Position numbers and translations under genes: made by a program. The notes under the pieces were generated by a model, which did no database searches, was not told where the DNA came from, and saw only the letters and a list, made by a program, of their open reading frames with translations. This document shows, in pieces, positions 18,601-27,133 of a stretch of DNA of 64,000 nt (the stretch's first letter is position 1; every line of letters begins with the position of its first letter). This stretch comes from Nocardia sp. CC227C. Its GTDB lineage: Bacteria > Actinomycetota > Actinomycetes > Mycobacteriales > Mycobacteriaceae. The DNA is taken from the NCBI RefSeq assembly GCF_030767025.1, contig NZ_JASITE010000004.1:62001-126000 (forward strand), in the 5' to 3' direction.

Positions 18601-19872
18601 CGGCGGGTGTCGAATTCGGCCTACAGCCAGGCGCGCGAGCACGCCGCCACCGTGAACGCCGACTTCCAGGAGAACGTGTCGGGGCTGCGGGTGGCGCAGG
18701 CGTACCGGCACGAGCCCCTGGCCGCGCGCCGGTTCGCCCGGTACTCCGACGACTACCGGGCCAGCCGCATGCGGGCACAGCGGGCCATCGCGGTGTTCTT
18801 CTCCTTCGTCGGCGCGTGGACGGATCTGGCGCTGGCCGCCGTGGTGTTCGCCGGGGCCTGGCAGGTGGCGCGCGGCACCACGACCGCGGGCACGCTGGTG
18901 GCGTTCGTGCTGTACCTGGGCCTGCTGTTCGGGCCCATCCATCAGCTGTCCCAGCTGTTCGACGGCTATCAGCAGGCGCGCGTGGGCCTGCGGCGCATCG
19001 GCGAACTGCTGCGCACCGAATCCTCCATCGCGCCCGATCCGCGGAACGCGGTCCCGATCGAGGGTGAACTGCGCGGTGAGGTGGTATTCGAGAATGTGCG
19101 ATTCCGGTACGCGAGCGCCCCTACCCCGGCTCTCGACGGGGTGAGTTTCCGCATCCCCGCAGGTGGCAGCCTCGCTCTCGTCGGCGCGACGGGGGCGGGC
19201 AAGTCGACGATCGTCAAACTGCTGGCCCGGCTCTACGACATGCCCCGGGATCGGGGTTCCGGCGCGGTGTACGTGGACGGCGTCGACATCCGGGACTACC
19301 GGCTCACCGACTACCGCTCCCGATTGGGCGTGGTGCCCCAGGAAGCTCACCTCTTCACCGGCGACGTGGCGAGCAACATCTCATTTGGCAAACCTTTCGC
19401 CACCACCTCACAGATCGCGCGGGCGGCTGATGAGGTGGGAGCGCTCGACACCATCGCGGCCCTGCCGCGCGGGTTCGGGCAGCCGGTCGGCGAACGGGGC
19501 CGGGGGCTGTCGGCGGGCCAGCGGCAGCTCATCGCCCTGGCGCGGGCCGAACTGGTGCACCCGGATCTGCTGCTGCTCGACGAGGCCACGGCCGTGCTCG
19601 ACCCGGCGGCCGAGGCATCGGTGCTGGTGGCGAGCAGATCGGTGACGCGCGGGCGGACCGCGATCATTGTCGCGCACCGTCTGGCCACCGCCGCCCAGGC
19701 CGATCGGATCGCGGTCGTGGAGCACGGCCGCATCACCGAAATCGGCACCCATGACGAACTGCTGGCCGCCGCGGGCACGTACTCCCGCCTGTGGGCTGCG
19801 GCGGGTGCGGAGAAAGGAATATTCTCGGGCGAGGACGAGTCGTCACCAAGGGAGATGTCCACTCGGTGGTAG
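15643..19872 (+). CDS. tandem (fused) heterodimer-type ABC exporter
   Basis: One uninterrupted frame of 1409 aa in TMD-NBD-linker-TMD-NBD order. NBD1 has Walker A GPAGSGKST (about 386), signature LSGGQ, and Walker B ending LDDAT, with Asp518 replacing the catalytic Glu. NBD2 has GATGAGKST (about 1181), signature LSAGQ, and LDEAT with Glu1314. This asymmetry matches heterodimeric exporters: NBD1 Walker B plus NBD2 signature form the degenerate site. Both H-loops are present (LAHRES, VAHRLA). The roughly 200-residue linker (about 600-800) is low complexity, and its first 60 residues are the antisense of a better-looking small gene (17461-17637). A one-base shift near 17460 would end the first half at TAG 17468. 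It may therefore be two genes joined by an indel, or a true fusion. It probably exports drugs or lipids. Confidence 0.75.
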   Translation: MTVIETGEPSTRPAAVSARGGWIRRLWARCREHPWVLLGIVAALLAGAMVEVTGPLLAKRALDGATAGDTAIIGVMAGFMAALALGRFAATFARRWLAGRLALDVQHELRLDLLAALQRLDGRGQDALRTGQVVSRSITDLQLVQGLLAMAPWSTMAALQFVLAAAVMLWLSPPLALTALLVVPAIAVVVYRIRPRLYAATWSAQQRAADLAQHVEETVTGVRVVKGFGQESRMVGVLEGHGRRLFAERMRAARLDARFSPTLAAIPQAGLVGVIAVGGLLALNGSIGIGTFLAFTAYVATMTAAARTISSVLVMAQLTRAAAERVHQVIDSAPHRTDPEHPVALPDGPLGIEIEGLSFGFDPEQPILRDFALTVEPGETVAIIGPAGSGKSTLALLLPRFYTPDAGRIVLRGGDSRTDLTDLRAADLRSAIGVVFDEPFLFSDTIAANIALGRPDATAAEIRAAAAVAAADEFIEALPAGYDTVVGERGLTLSGGQRQRVALARALLTDPRILVLDDATSAVDALTEAAIFDALPRRAGRTTLILAHRESTLARADRVIRLPGPDLTAPTADARALLDAPDATTVLDPADTASVDTVRTPAATASSGVVAEGHEESGDGHREQHPEPDHPQPHDRPVAHPQPGDHGEQQHEHPVERGPLRMSAHPSGLLPPATSRQHTRSDRRSTGPAADSFADHPPGAGPTHHVPTSDHAAANTERDDRAAATAGPARGGHRVGVADPQGRFAADTRGSGRSRQASTAVPDSGRDPARADTTEAEEFDPDTPPEVRRSLRKLAPATESPGMDDRRLREPDPGFRLRRALRPVRWLVAATVLLLGLDALVSVGFPSIVRFAIDHGVSAGDSGALGWAAGGGAALVAVGWVVASVALLCGSRAGERVLYGLRVRSYAHLQRLGLDYYERELSGRIMTRMTTDIDALSTFLQTGVPEVVVSLLTVVGIAAALLLIDAQLALVVFAAIPPLALATWVFRRVSNSAYSQAREHAATVNADFQENVSGLRVAQAYRHEPLAARRFARYSDDYRASRMRAQRAIAVFFSFVGAWTDLALAAVVFAGAWQVARGTTTAGTLVAFVLYLGLLFGPIHQLSQLFDGYQQARVGLRRIGELLRTESSIAPDPRNAVPIEGELRGEVVFENVRFRYASAPTPALDGVSFRIPAGGSLALVGATGAGKSTIVKLLARLYDMPRDRGSGAVYVDGVDIRDYRLTDYRSRLGVVPQEAHLFTGDVASNISFGKPFATTSQIARAADEVGALDTIAALPRGFGQPVGERGRGLSAGQRQLIALARAELVHPDLLLLDEATAVLDPAAEASVLVASRSVTRGRTAIIVAHRLATAAQADRIAVVEHGRITEIGTHDELLAAAGTYSRLWAAAGAEKGIFSGEDESSPREMSTRW
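17461..17637 (-). CDS. 58-aa membrane microprotein antisense to the ABC linker
   Basis: Begins MGRHPQRTPFYGVLMLL and ends FLMTFRDYS. It has two hydrophobic helices (about 11-25 and 36-53) separated by WVRDWAVMW. Nearly every codon ends in G or C, as in real genes here, whereas the opposing plus frame reads as His/Glu/Pro-rich filler. GGAGGG directly abuts the ATG, and TAGGCC lies six bases upstream. I think this is the real gene at this locus. Its role is unknown. Confidence 0.6.
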   Translation of the reverse strand: MGRHPQRTPFYGVLMLLFAMVAGLWVRDWAVMWLRVVGFGMLFAVAVAGFLMTFRDYS

Positions 19873-20004
19873 TCCACGCCCACGGGCGATCGGGCGGGGG
19901 CATATCCTCAGTGGGGGCGCATCGGCGCGAATCTTGCCGATTACCCGTGCCGGGCACGTCACAAACGTCGCAGCGCGAAGAACGAAATGAGGCGAACACC
20001 TGCT

Positions 20005-23000
20005 GTGAGCAGCTCAACAGACCAGTTCGGACAGAACCAGTGGCTCGTCGACGAGATGTACCAGAAGTACAAACAGGACCCGTCGTCTGTCGATGAGAGC
20101 TGGCACGAGTTCCTCGCCGACTACACACCGGAGAACAACGCCGACGGCAACAGCCAGGCCGCCGCCCCGGCCGCTGCCGCCGCCCCCGCTCCGGCTCCCG
20201 CCCCTCCGCAGCCCGCCGCCCCGAAGCCCGCCGCCGCGCCCGCCCCGGCACCGGCCAAGGCCAAGGCTCCGGCTCCCGCGCAGGCGCGCACCCCGCAGAC
20301 CACTCCCGCCCCCGCCTCCAACGCCGCCCCCACCGCGGGTGCGCCGAAGGCGGACGCGAGCGATGAGGCCAAGGTCCTACGCGGGCCCGCCGCGGCGGTC
20401 GTGAAGAACATGTCGGCGTCCCTGACCATCCCCACCGCCACCTCCGTGCGCGCCATCCCGGCGAAGCTGATGATCGACAACCGGCTGGTCATCAACAATC
20501 ACCTGGCCCGCACCCGCGGCGGCAAGATCTCCTTCACCCACCTGCTCGGCTACGCCATCGTGCAGGCGGTCAAGTCCTTCCCGAACCTGAACCGGCACTT
20601 CGCCGAGATCGACGGGAAGCCCAACGCGGTCACCCCGGCGCACACCAACCTGGGTCTGGCCATCGACCTGCCCGGCAAGGACGGCAACCGCTCCCTGGTC
20701 GTGGCGGCCATCAAGAACTGCGAAGGAATGACCTTCGCGCAGTTCCACAGTGCCTACGAGGACATCGTCCGCCGCGCCCGCGACGGCAAGCTGGGCATCG
20801 AGGACTTCTCGGGCGTCACCATCTCGCTGACCAACCCGGGCACCATCGGCACCAACCATTCGGTGCCGCGGCTCATGCCGGGTCAGGGCGCGATCATCGG
20901 TGCGGGCGCCATGGAGTACCCGGCCGAGTTCCAGGGCATGGGTGACGACCAGCTCGCCGAGATCGGTATCGGCAAGCTGATGACGCTCACCTCCACCTAC
21001 GACCACCGCATCATCCAGGGCGCGGAGTCCGGCGACTTCCTGCGCACCATCCACCAGCTGCTGATCTCCGACGAGTTCTACGACGAGATCTTCCACGGCA
21101 TGGGCGTGCCCTACGAGCCGGTGCGCTGGCGCCGCGACGTCACCGAGCGCGGCGTCGACAAGAGCGTGCGCGTGCAGGAGCTCATCGCCGCCTACCGCAA
21201 CCGCGGCCACCTGATGGCCGACACCGATCCACTACGGCTGGTCAAGGACAAGTTCCGCTCGCATCCGGATCTGGATGTCACCGAGCACGGCCTGACCCTG
21301 TGGGATCTGGACCGTGAGTTCAATGTGGCGGGCTTCCACGGCCAGGAGCGCATGAAGCTGCGCGACGTGCTGTCCATCCTGCGCGACGCCTACTGTCGCC
21401 ACGTCGGCGTGGAGTACACCCACATCCTCGATCCCGAGCAGTTGCAGTGGATTCAGGACCGGGTCGAGCAGAAGCACGCGAAGCCGTCGGTCGCCGAGCA
21501 GAAGTACATTCTGTCGCGCCTGAACGCCGCCGAGGCGTTCGAGACCTTCCTGCAGACCAAGTACGTGGGCCAGAAGCGCTTCTCGCTGGAGGGCGCGGAG
21601 TCGGTCATCCCGATGATGGACGCGGTCATCAATCAGTGCGCCGAGCACGCCCTCGACGAGGTCGTCATCGGCATGCCGCACCGCGGCCGCCTGAACGTGC
21701 TGGCCAATATCGTCGGCAAGCCCTACTCGAAGATCTTCACCGAGTTCGAGGGCAATATGAACCCGGCCGCCACGCACGGCTCCGGCGACGTGAAGTACCA
21801 CCTGGGTGCGCAGGGCACCTACATCCAGATGTTCGGCGACAACGACATCACGGTGTCGCTGACCGCCAACCCCTCGCACCTGGAGGCGGTGGACCCGGTG
21901 CTGGAGGGTCTGGTCCGCGCCAAGCAGGACCTGCTCACCAAGGAGGACCTGTCCACCAAGGGCGAGGAGGAGCGCAACTTCTCCGTCGTGCCGCTCATGC
22001 TGCACGGCGACGCGGCCTTCGCGGGCCAGGGCGTGGTGGCCGAGACCCTGAACCTGTCGGGTCTGCGCGGCTACCGCACCGGCGGCACCGTGCACATCGT
22101 GGTGAACAACCAGATCGGCTTCACCACCGCGCCGGAGTACTCGCGCTCCACCGAATACTCCACCGACATCGCGAAGTTCATCGGTGCGCCGATCTTCCAC
22201 GTGAACGGTGACGATCCGGAAGCCTGCGTGTGGGTGGCCGAACTGGCCGTCGACTACCGGCAGAAGTTCAACAAGGACGTCGTCATCGACCTCATCTGCT
22301 ACCGCCGCCGCGGTCACAACGAGGGCGACGACCCGTCGATGACCCAGCCGCAGATGTACGACGTGATCGACACCAAGCGCTCGGTGCGCAAGATCTACAC
22401 CGAGAGCCTGATCGGTCGTGGCGACATCTCCATGAAGGAAGCCGAAGACGCGCTGCGCGACTACCAGGGTCAGCTGGAACGCGTCTTCAACGAGGTTCGC
22501 GAGCTGGAGAAATACCGGCCGGAGCCGTCGGAGTCGGTGGAGGACGACCAGCAGATCCCGCCGAATATGGTCACCGCCGTCGACAAGACGGTGCTGCAGC
22601 GCATCGGCGACGCGTTCGTGAACGTGCCCGAGGGCTTCAGCGTGCACCCGCGCGTCAAGCCGGTGCTGGAGCGCCGCCGCGAAATGGCCTACGAGGGCAA
22701 GGTGGACTGGGCGTTCGCCGAACTGCTCGCCTTCGGCACCCTGATCGACGAGGGGCACGCGGTGCGCCTGACCGGTCAGGACTCCCGGCGCGGCACCTTC
22801 ACCCAGCGCCACTCGGTGATCATCGACCGCAAGAGCGGCGCGGAGTACACCCCGCTGCACAACATCGGGTCGAAGAACGCCGGCTGGTTCGCGGTGCACG
22901 ATTCGGCGCTGAGCGAATTCGCCGCCGTCGGTTTCGAATACGGCTATTCGCTGGGCAATCCGGATGCGCTGGTGCTGTGGGAGGCGCAGTTCGGTGACTT

Positions 23001-23754
23001 CGTCAACGGCGCGCAGACCATCATCGACGAGTTCATCTCCTCCGGTGAGGCCAAGTGGGGTCAGCTCTCCGAGGTCGTGCTGCTGCTGCCGCACGGTCAC
23101 GAGGGCCAGGGCCCGGACCACACCTCCGGCCGCATCGAGCGGTTCCTCCAGCTGTGCGCGGAGGGCTCGATGACCGTGGCGGTGCCGTCCACGCCGTCCA
23201 ACTACTTCCACCTGCTGCGCCGCCACGCCCTGGACGGCATCCGCCGCCCGCTGGTGGTCTTCACGCCGAAGTCCATGCTGCGCAACAAGGCCGTGATCTC
23301 CGATATCGAGGACTTCACGGACAACAAGTTCCGCACCGTCCTGGAGGAGCCGACCTACGAGAGCGGCGACGGCGACCGGTCGAAGGTCAAGCGCGTGCTG
23401 CTCACCTCCGGCAAGCTCCACTACGAGCTGGTGGCGGAGAAGCAGAAGCGCGGCCGCGACGATGTGGCCATCGTGCGCGTCGAGCAGCTGTACCCGATTC
23501 CGAAGTTCCGCCTGAACGAGGCGCTGGAGGGCTACGCCAACGCCACCGATCTGGTGTGGATCCAGGAGGAGCCCGCCAACCAGGGTGCGTGGCCGTTCTT
23601 CGGCCTGAACCTGCCGGAGATCCTCCCGGCCCGGTTCGGCAAGCTGCGCCGCATCTCCCGTCGCGCCATGTCGGCCCCGTCCTCGGGTTCGTCGAAGGTG
23701 CACGCGGTGGAGCAGCAGGAGATCATCGAAGAGGCGTTCGCGGCTACTGCCTGA
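20005..23754 (+). CDS. kgd: multifunctional 2-oxoglutarate metabolism protein (Kgd)
   Basis: 1249 aa from GTG 20005, chosen because the sequence then aligns end to end with the mycobacterial Kgd start (FGQN at residue 8); ATG 19987 is in frame but adds six residues. The order is a short helical N-segment ([13 protein letters not shown]), an Ala/Pro-rich flexible linker (about 50-120), an E2-type succinyltransferase core with His334 in TYDHRIIQG, then the E1 thiamine-diphosphate part ([14 protein letters not shown]; the GD motif near 669; NNQIGFTT). In Corynebacteriales this single chain supplies 2-oxoglutarate decarboxylase and E1/E2 activities and feeds the TCA cycle. The length is standard and all visible motifs are intact. 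A hairpin follows the stop. Confidence 0.97.
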   Translation: MSSSTDQFGQNQWLVDEMYQKYKQDPSSVDESWHEFLADYTPENNADGNSQAAAPAAAAAPAPAPAPPQPAAPKPAAAPAPAPAKAKAPAPAQARTPQTTPAPASNAAPTAGAPKADASDEAKVLRGPAAAVVKNMSASLTIPTATSVRAIPAKLMIDNRLVINNHLARTRGGKISFTHLLGYAIVQAVKSFPNLNRHFAEIDGKPNAVTPAHTNLGLAIDLPGKDGNRSLVVAAIKNCEGMTFAQFHSAYEDIVRRARDGKLGIEDFSGVTISLTNPGTIGTNHSVPRLMPGQGAIIGAGAMEYPAEFQGMGDDQLAEIGIGKLMTLTSTYDHRIIQGAESGDFLRTIHQLLISDEFYDEIFHGMGVPYEPVRWRRDVTERGVDKSVRVQELIAAYRNRGHLMADTDPLRLVKDKFRSHPDLDVTEHGLTLWDLDREFNVAGFHGQERMKLRDVLSILRDAYCRHVGVEYTHILDPEQLQWIQDRVEQKHAKPSVAEQKYILSRLNAAEAFETFLQTKYVGQKRFSLEGAESVIPMMDAVINQCAEHALDEVVIGMPHRGRLNVLANIVGKPYSKIFTEFEGNMNPAATHGSGDVKYHLGAQGTYIQMFGDNDITVSLTANPSHLEAVDPVLEGLVRAKQDLLTKEDLSTKGEEERNFSVVPLMLHGDAAFAGQGVVAETLNLSGLRGYRTGGTVHIVVNNQIGFTTAPEYSRSTEYSTDIAKFIGAPIFHVNGDDPEACVWVAELAVDYRQKFNKDVVIDLICYRRRGHNEGDDPSMTQPQMYDVIDTKRSVRKIYTESLIGRGDISMKEAEDALRDYQGQLERVFNEVRELEKYRPEPSESVEDDQQIPPNMVTAVDKTVLQRIGDAFVNVPEGFSVHPRVKPVLERRREMAYEGKVDWAFAELLAFGTLIDEGHAVRLTGQDSRRGTFTQRHSVIIDRKSGAEYTPLHNIGSKNAGWFAVHDSALSEFAAVGFEYGYSLGNPDALVLWEAQFGDFVNGAQTIIDEFISSGEAKWGQLSEVVLLLPHGHEGQGPDHTSGRIERFLQLCAEGSMTVAVPSTPSNYFHLLRRHALDGIRRPLVVFTPKSMLRNKAVISDIEDFTDNKFRTVLEEPTYESGDGDRSKVKRVLLTSGKLHYELVAEKQKRGRDDVAIVRVEQLYPIPKFRLNEALEGYANATDLVWIQEEPANQGAWPFFGLNLPEILPARFGKLRRISRRAMSAPSSGSSKVHAVEQQEIIEEAFAATA

Positions 23755-23767
23755 CTCAGTACCCCGT

Positions 23768-23822
23768 CCGCGGTGCCGGGCCCGACGTCGTTCACTCGAA
23801 CGATTCGCGGCCGGCACCGCGG
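23768..23822 (+). terminator. hairpin after kgd
   Basis: A 12-bp perfect inverted repeat (CCGCGGTGCCGG / CCGGCACCGCGG) begins 13 bases after the kgd stop, with a 31-nt loop that can form a further 5-bp stem (CGTTC/GAACG). No U-tract follows, as is common in actinobacteria. It separates kgd from the toxin-antitoxin pair. Confidence 0.7.
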
Positions 23823-23869
23823 CGTCCGGATGCGTTCCACCACGGCAACCTCGATATCACGAAGTCCAC

Positions 23870-23898
23870 GTATTATGAATATCGATTCTTCATAATAC
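23870..23898. promoter_or_regulatory. vapBC operator (perfect inverted repeat)
   Basis: GTATTATGAA and TTCATAATAC form perfect 10-bp arms with a 9-bp spacer. The right arm ends exactly where the GGAGG ribosome-binding site of vapB starts (23899-23903). The A+T-rich palindrome is strikingly unlike the surroundings and is the expected site for VapB/VapBC autorepression. Confidence 0.8.
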
Positions 23899-23908
23899 GG
23901 AGGTGCGT

Positions 23909-24124
23909 ATGGCTACGACCGTCGAGATTCCCGACGAGATCCTGGCAGAGGCGATGCGCCTCACCGGACTCTCCACGAAGAAGGCCGTCATCAACCTCGC
24001 CATGACGGAGCTGGTCCAGGGGTACCGGCAGCGTGAGGCGCTGACTCGACTGAAGCGCATGGACCACAATCCGTTTCTCACCGATGAGGAGCTCGACGAC
24101 CCGTCGGCACCGGGTCGGTCGTGA
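23909..24124 (+). CDS. vapB: VapB-type antitoxin
   Basis: 71 aa from ATG 23909, set by GGAGG five bases upstream. The N-terminus TTVEIPDEILAEAMRLTGLSTKKAVINLAM is a ribbon-helix-helix DNA-binding domain of the VapB family. The charged C-terminus (HNPFLTDEELDDPS) is the kind of tail that plugs the toxin active site. It overlaps vapC by 4 bases (GTGA) and should bind the inverted repeat just upstream. Confidence 0.9.
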   Translation: MATTVEIPDEILAEAMRLTGLSTKKAVINLAMTELVQGYRQREALTRLKRMDHNPFLTDEELDDPSAPGRS

Positions 24125-24549
24125 CACTTCCCGGCGATCGTCCGCGCTATCTCCTGGACCAGTCCGTGATGTCGCACTACTGGTCGCAGCCGACCACTCG
24201 CCGAAAGGTGGACGAGCTGGCGGTACTGGGCGTGCTGTGCTCCTCGATGGTGACCATGGACGAGGCTCGCTTCAGCGCTCGCAACAAGCGAGACCTGACC
24301 TTCATCACCGAGCTCTACGGTTCCGTATTTCGCTGGCTCGCAACAGATTCGGACGTAGAGCAGCAGGTCAGCCGAATTCGCGGCGCGCTGTGGAAGATTG
24401 GTGCTGGTCGCGGTGCCCAGACCACGGATATCCAGATCGCTGCCGTCGCTCTGCGTCACGACGCGACCGTGGTCCACAACGACACCGACTTCGCCACCAT
24501 CCAGCGTGCGGTGCCCGAACTGAGGCAACTGCGAATCGAACCCTCGTGA
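24121..24549 (+). CDS. vapC: VapC-type PIN-domain ribonuclease toxin
   Basis: 142 aa from GTG. PIN-domain acidic residues are present: Asp13 (YLLDQS), Glu48 (MDEA), Asp103 (TTDIQIAA) and Asp121/Asp123 (HNDTDF). The residue-75 to 115 region matches VapC toxins, which cleave tRNA or rRNA when released from VapB. It is translationally coupled to vapB. The next gene runs toward it with a 28-bp gap. Confidence 0.92.
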   Translation: MTLPGDRPRYLLDQSVMSHYWSQPTTRRKVDELAVLGVLCSSMVTMDEARFSARNKRDLTFITELYGSVFRWLATDSDVEQQVSRIRGALWKIGAGRGAQTTDIQIAAVALRHDATVVHNDTDFATIQRAVPELRQLRIEPS

Positions 24550-24577
24550 CCGGACAGGTGCGCAACCGCAGCCAAGG

Positions 24578-25735
24578 CTAAGGTGTCCCGCTGCCCAGTG
24601 CGGCTGACGGAGGGTTGGCCGCGGATCGACCCGCGAGTACGACGGTGTTGCCGCCCGACTGTTTCGCCTGGTACATGGCGGCGTCGGCGCAGCGCAGCAG
24701 GTCGTCGGCGGTGGCTCCGTGTTCGAAGGCGGCCACGCCGACGCTGGCGGTGACGGGGGTGTGCGGGCCGGTCATGGTGGCGATGGCGTGGCAGAGGCGT
24801 TCGGCCGCGGCCCGGGCGGCGGCCGGGTCCAGGTGGGCGAGGACGACGAACTCCTCGCCGCCGCTGCGGGCTACCAGGGTGTCGCCGTCGGCGCAGGCGC
24901 GTAGTCGGGCCGCGGTGTGGACCAGGATGTCGTCGCCCGCCGAATGCCCGTAGGTGTCGTTGACGGCCTTGAAGTCGTCCAGGTCGATGACCATGGCGCA
25001 GACCGCGCGGCCGTCGTCCACACCGAACCGGCCGGACAGGTAGTAGTCGAGGCCGCGGCGGTTGAGCAGTGTGGTGAGGGCATCGGTGAGCGCGTCGGTG
25101 CGCAGCACCCAGTAGCAGAAGTGCACGGCGGGCAGCACCACCACGATGGCAACGGCCATGATCAGGATGATCGCGACCGCCAGCGCCACATCGCCGCTCT
25201 CCCCCGCCAGCCGTGCCGCCAGCACGATCACCGACGCCAGCGAGAAGGCGGCGTGGGCGGCCAGCGCCCGCGGGCTGTGGAAGACGCTCACGTAACCGCC
25301 GGTGACCACCAGCAGCAGCGCGCCGATCGACCCGTACACCCGGTCCTGATCCATCAGGCAGGCCGACACCACCAGCAGGTCGGCCGCCCCGATCAGCAGC
25401 AGCGATTCGTTCTCCCCCGGCCACGGCCCCAACCACCAGCGCAACGCCCACAGCGTCGCCCCGCAGGTCACGAACGCGAAGACGATATACCCCACCGTCC
25501 CGTGCGGTCCCGCCGGGGACAACCAGGTGAGCACCGAGATCACCGCCATGACGGCCCCGCCCGCGCCGACCACGATCCGCACGGGCCAGTCCGCCGAGCG
25601 CGCCGCCAAGGTCCGCAGCAGCCACCGGTAGTCCACCGGATCGTTCCACCAGGCGCGAACGATCGCGTACCTGTCCCGCTCACCACCCGTCGGCAAAGAA
25701 CGCCCCTTCTTCCGCCGAACATCGAATCCCGCCAT
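24578..25735 (-). CDS. membrane diguanylate cyclase (GGDEF domain)
   Basis: 385 aa from ATG 25735, with a G-rich stretch upstream; the frame stays open to 25909 with unlikely sequence. A soluble head is followed by six hydrophobic segments (about residues 45-190), then a GGDEF domain with active-site SGGEEF at about 291-296. The product-inhibition RxxD site is missing (ADGD at that place). It should make cyclic di-GMP from GTP in response to an unknown membrane signal. Confidence 0.88.
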   Translation of the reverse strand: MAGFDVRRKKGRSLPTGGERDRYAIVRAWWNDPVDYRWLLRTLAARSADWPVRIVVGAGGAVMAVISVLTWLSPAGPHGTVGYIVFAFVTCGATLWALRWWLGPWPGENESLLLIGAADLLVVSACLMDQDRVYGSIGALLLVVTGGYVSVFHSPRALAAHAAFSLASVIVLAARLAGESGDVALAVAIILIMAVAIVVVLPAVHFCYWVLRTDALTDALTTLLNRRGLDYYLSGRFGVDDGRAVCAMVIDLDDFKAVNDTYGHSAGDDILVHTAARLRACADGDTLVARSGGEEFVVLAHLDPAAARAAAERLCHAIATMTGPHTPVTASVGVAAFEHGATADDLLRCADAAMYQAKQSGGNTVVLAGRSAANPPSAALGSGTP

Positions 25736-25954
25736 ATGGGACGATCCCCCGACCGCGCCCCGGTGCACACACCCCAGCACATACCGCCCTACCCGGGCAA
25801 CCCCCGATGGTTCCCGATCTGCGATGGGAGGCCCTCGGTGCGCCCGCGCAACAACGGCCATGCGCGCCCCGGTTCGCGCCATTCGCCCGGCGCGGGCACT
25901 CTCGAGCACCCCAGCGGCGTTCTGCTCGCCACGCCCCGCGGACCGCGCCCACGC

Positions 25955-26261
25955 GCTGCCGCCCGATCACGAGATCAGCGCGCGGGTTGAGCGCGGGGTC
26001 GGCGAGGGCACGTGGCGGTACCGGGCGCGGATCATCGTGCACGCTCCGGAAAGCCATGTGCGGGAGCGGCTTCCGATTCCAGTGCAGATCGAGTCACTGG
26101 GCGCGGACCGGTGCGCCTTCACGCCCGGCTCGGACCATCCGCTCCAGCTCGCCCTGTACGTGGGCATGCTCGACGCCGATTTCGAGGTGGTGGACGCGCC
26201 GGAACTGGCCGATGCGCTGCGCACCCTGATCGCGCGCTACCGCCGGGCGCTGCCGGACTGA
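25955..26261 (+). pseudogene. C-terminal remnant of a WYL-domain regulator
   Basis: The stretch WRYRARIIVHAPESHVRERL followed by LALYVGMLDADFEVVDAP and a closing arginine-rich helix is the C-terminal extension (WCX domain) of YafY/WYL transcriptional regulators. The winged helix and the WYL domain itself are absent: upstream, the same frame is Arg/Pro/Ala filler overlapping the antisense end of the cyclase gene. I read it as a 5'-truncated gene remnant, possibly lost when the cyclase arrived. Confidence 0.7.
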
Positions 26262-26330
26262 GCGCGCCACGGCCTTCGCTACCACGGCTACCCCGCCATG
26301 AGCGCTCTCACACCGCCTTGCCGCCCGGGC

Positions 26331-26370
26331 TCCCGCGCCGTATATTCCGCATGGAATATACGGCGCGGGA
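26331..26370. promoter_or_regulatory. 40-bp perfect palindrome upstream of padR
   Basis: Left arm TCCCGCGCCGTATATTCC (26331-26348) and right arm GGAATATACGGCGCGGGA (26353-26370) are perfect 18-bp complements around GCAT. It ends 15 bp before the padR start. The A+T-rich core TATATTCC/GGAATATA looks like a PadR operator. The whole could also form a strong hairpin in the mRNA leader. Confidence 0.8.
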
Positions 26371-26385
26371 TAGTCCGGAGAGGGC

Positions 26386-27096
26386 GTGGTGGTGACGAGG
26401 AAGTCGGCGGGCGCATCGCTGACGCCGATGGCGATCGCGGTGCTCGCCCTGCTGGAGGAGCGGCCGATGCATCCGTACGAGATGTACCAACTGCTCATGA
26501 CCCGGCGCGAAGACCACCTGATCAAGATTCGGCCGGGGTCGCTGTACCACACCGTGGACCGCCTCACCCTGCACGGTTTCGCGGCCGCCGAGGGCACCGA
26601 CCGCGCCGGGAACCGCCCGGAACGCACCATCTACCGCATGACCGACGCGGGCCGCGCCGTCCTGCGCGGCCAGGTCACCGAACTGCTCCGGCGGCCGCTG
26701 CGCGAGTACCCGATCTTCCCGGTGGCGCTGGCCGAATCCCACAATCTGCCCCGCGAACAGGTGCTCGAAGCGCTGCGCGAACGCATCGCCCGGCTGGACG
26801 GCGACATCGCCGAACTCGACGCCCTGCGCGCCTGGGTACGCCGCAAGAGTGTGCCCCGCCGCTACTGGATGGTCCTGGACTATCTGCGCGCCCAGCAGGC
26901 CACCGAGATCGACTGGTTGCGCGATCTCGTCGCCGAACTGGAGAGCGGCGAACTCCCCTGGGAGACATTCGATCCGGAGACCGGCGAACGCCTGCCCGCC
27001 CCCGACGAGCGGCTCGGGCACGACTGGGCCGCCGCCGTCACCGACGACATCTTCGACGAGGTTCGGAAAGGCGGTGGCACCCCTCCCACACCATGA
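26386..27096 (+). CDS. PadR-family transcriptional regulator
   Basis: 236 aa from GTG 26386 (GTG 26389 and 26392 are also possible; ribosome-binding site GGAGAGGG). The winged-helix N-domain SLTPMAIAVLALLEERPMHPYEM is classic PadR, and the long helical C-domain (DLVAELESGELPWETFDPE) is the dimerisation region. It sits directly behind a 40-bp palindrome and 37 bp ahead of an efflux pump, so it probably represses itself and the pump until a ligand, likely a drug, binds. Confidence 0.92.
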   Translation: MVVTRKSAGASLTPMAIAVLALLEERPMHPYEMYQLLMTRREDHLIKIRPGSLYHTVDRLTLHGFAAAEGTDRAGNRPERTIYRMTDAGRAVLRGQVTELLRRPLREYPIFPVALAESHNLPREQVLEALRERIARLDGDIAELDALRAWVRRKSVPRRYWMVLDYLRAQQATEIDWLRDLVAELESGELPWETFDPETGERLPAPDERLGHDWAAAVTDDIFDEVRKGGGTPPTP

Positions 27097-27133
27097 ACCG
27101 CCCACCCCACCACCCGGACGAGGAACGACAACC

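Noticed and set aside
21232..23817. An 861-aa minus-strand frame inside kgd
   Set aside because: Antisense of kgd. The sequence is Val/Gln/His-rich with no domains.
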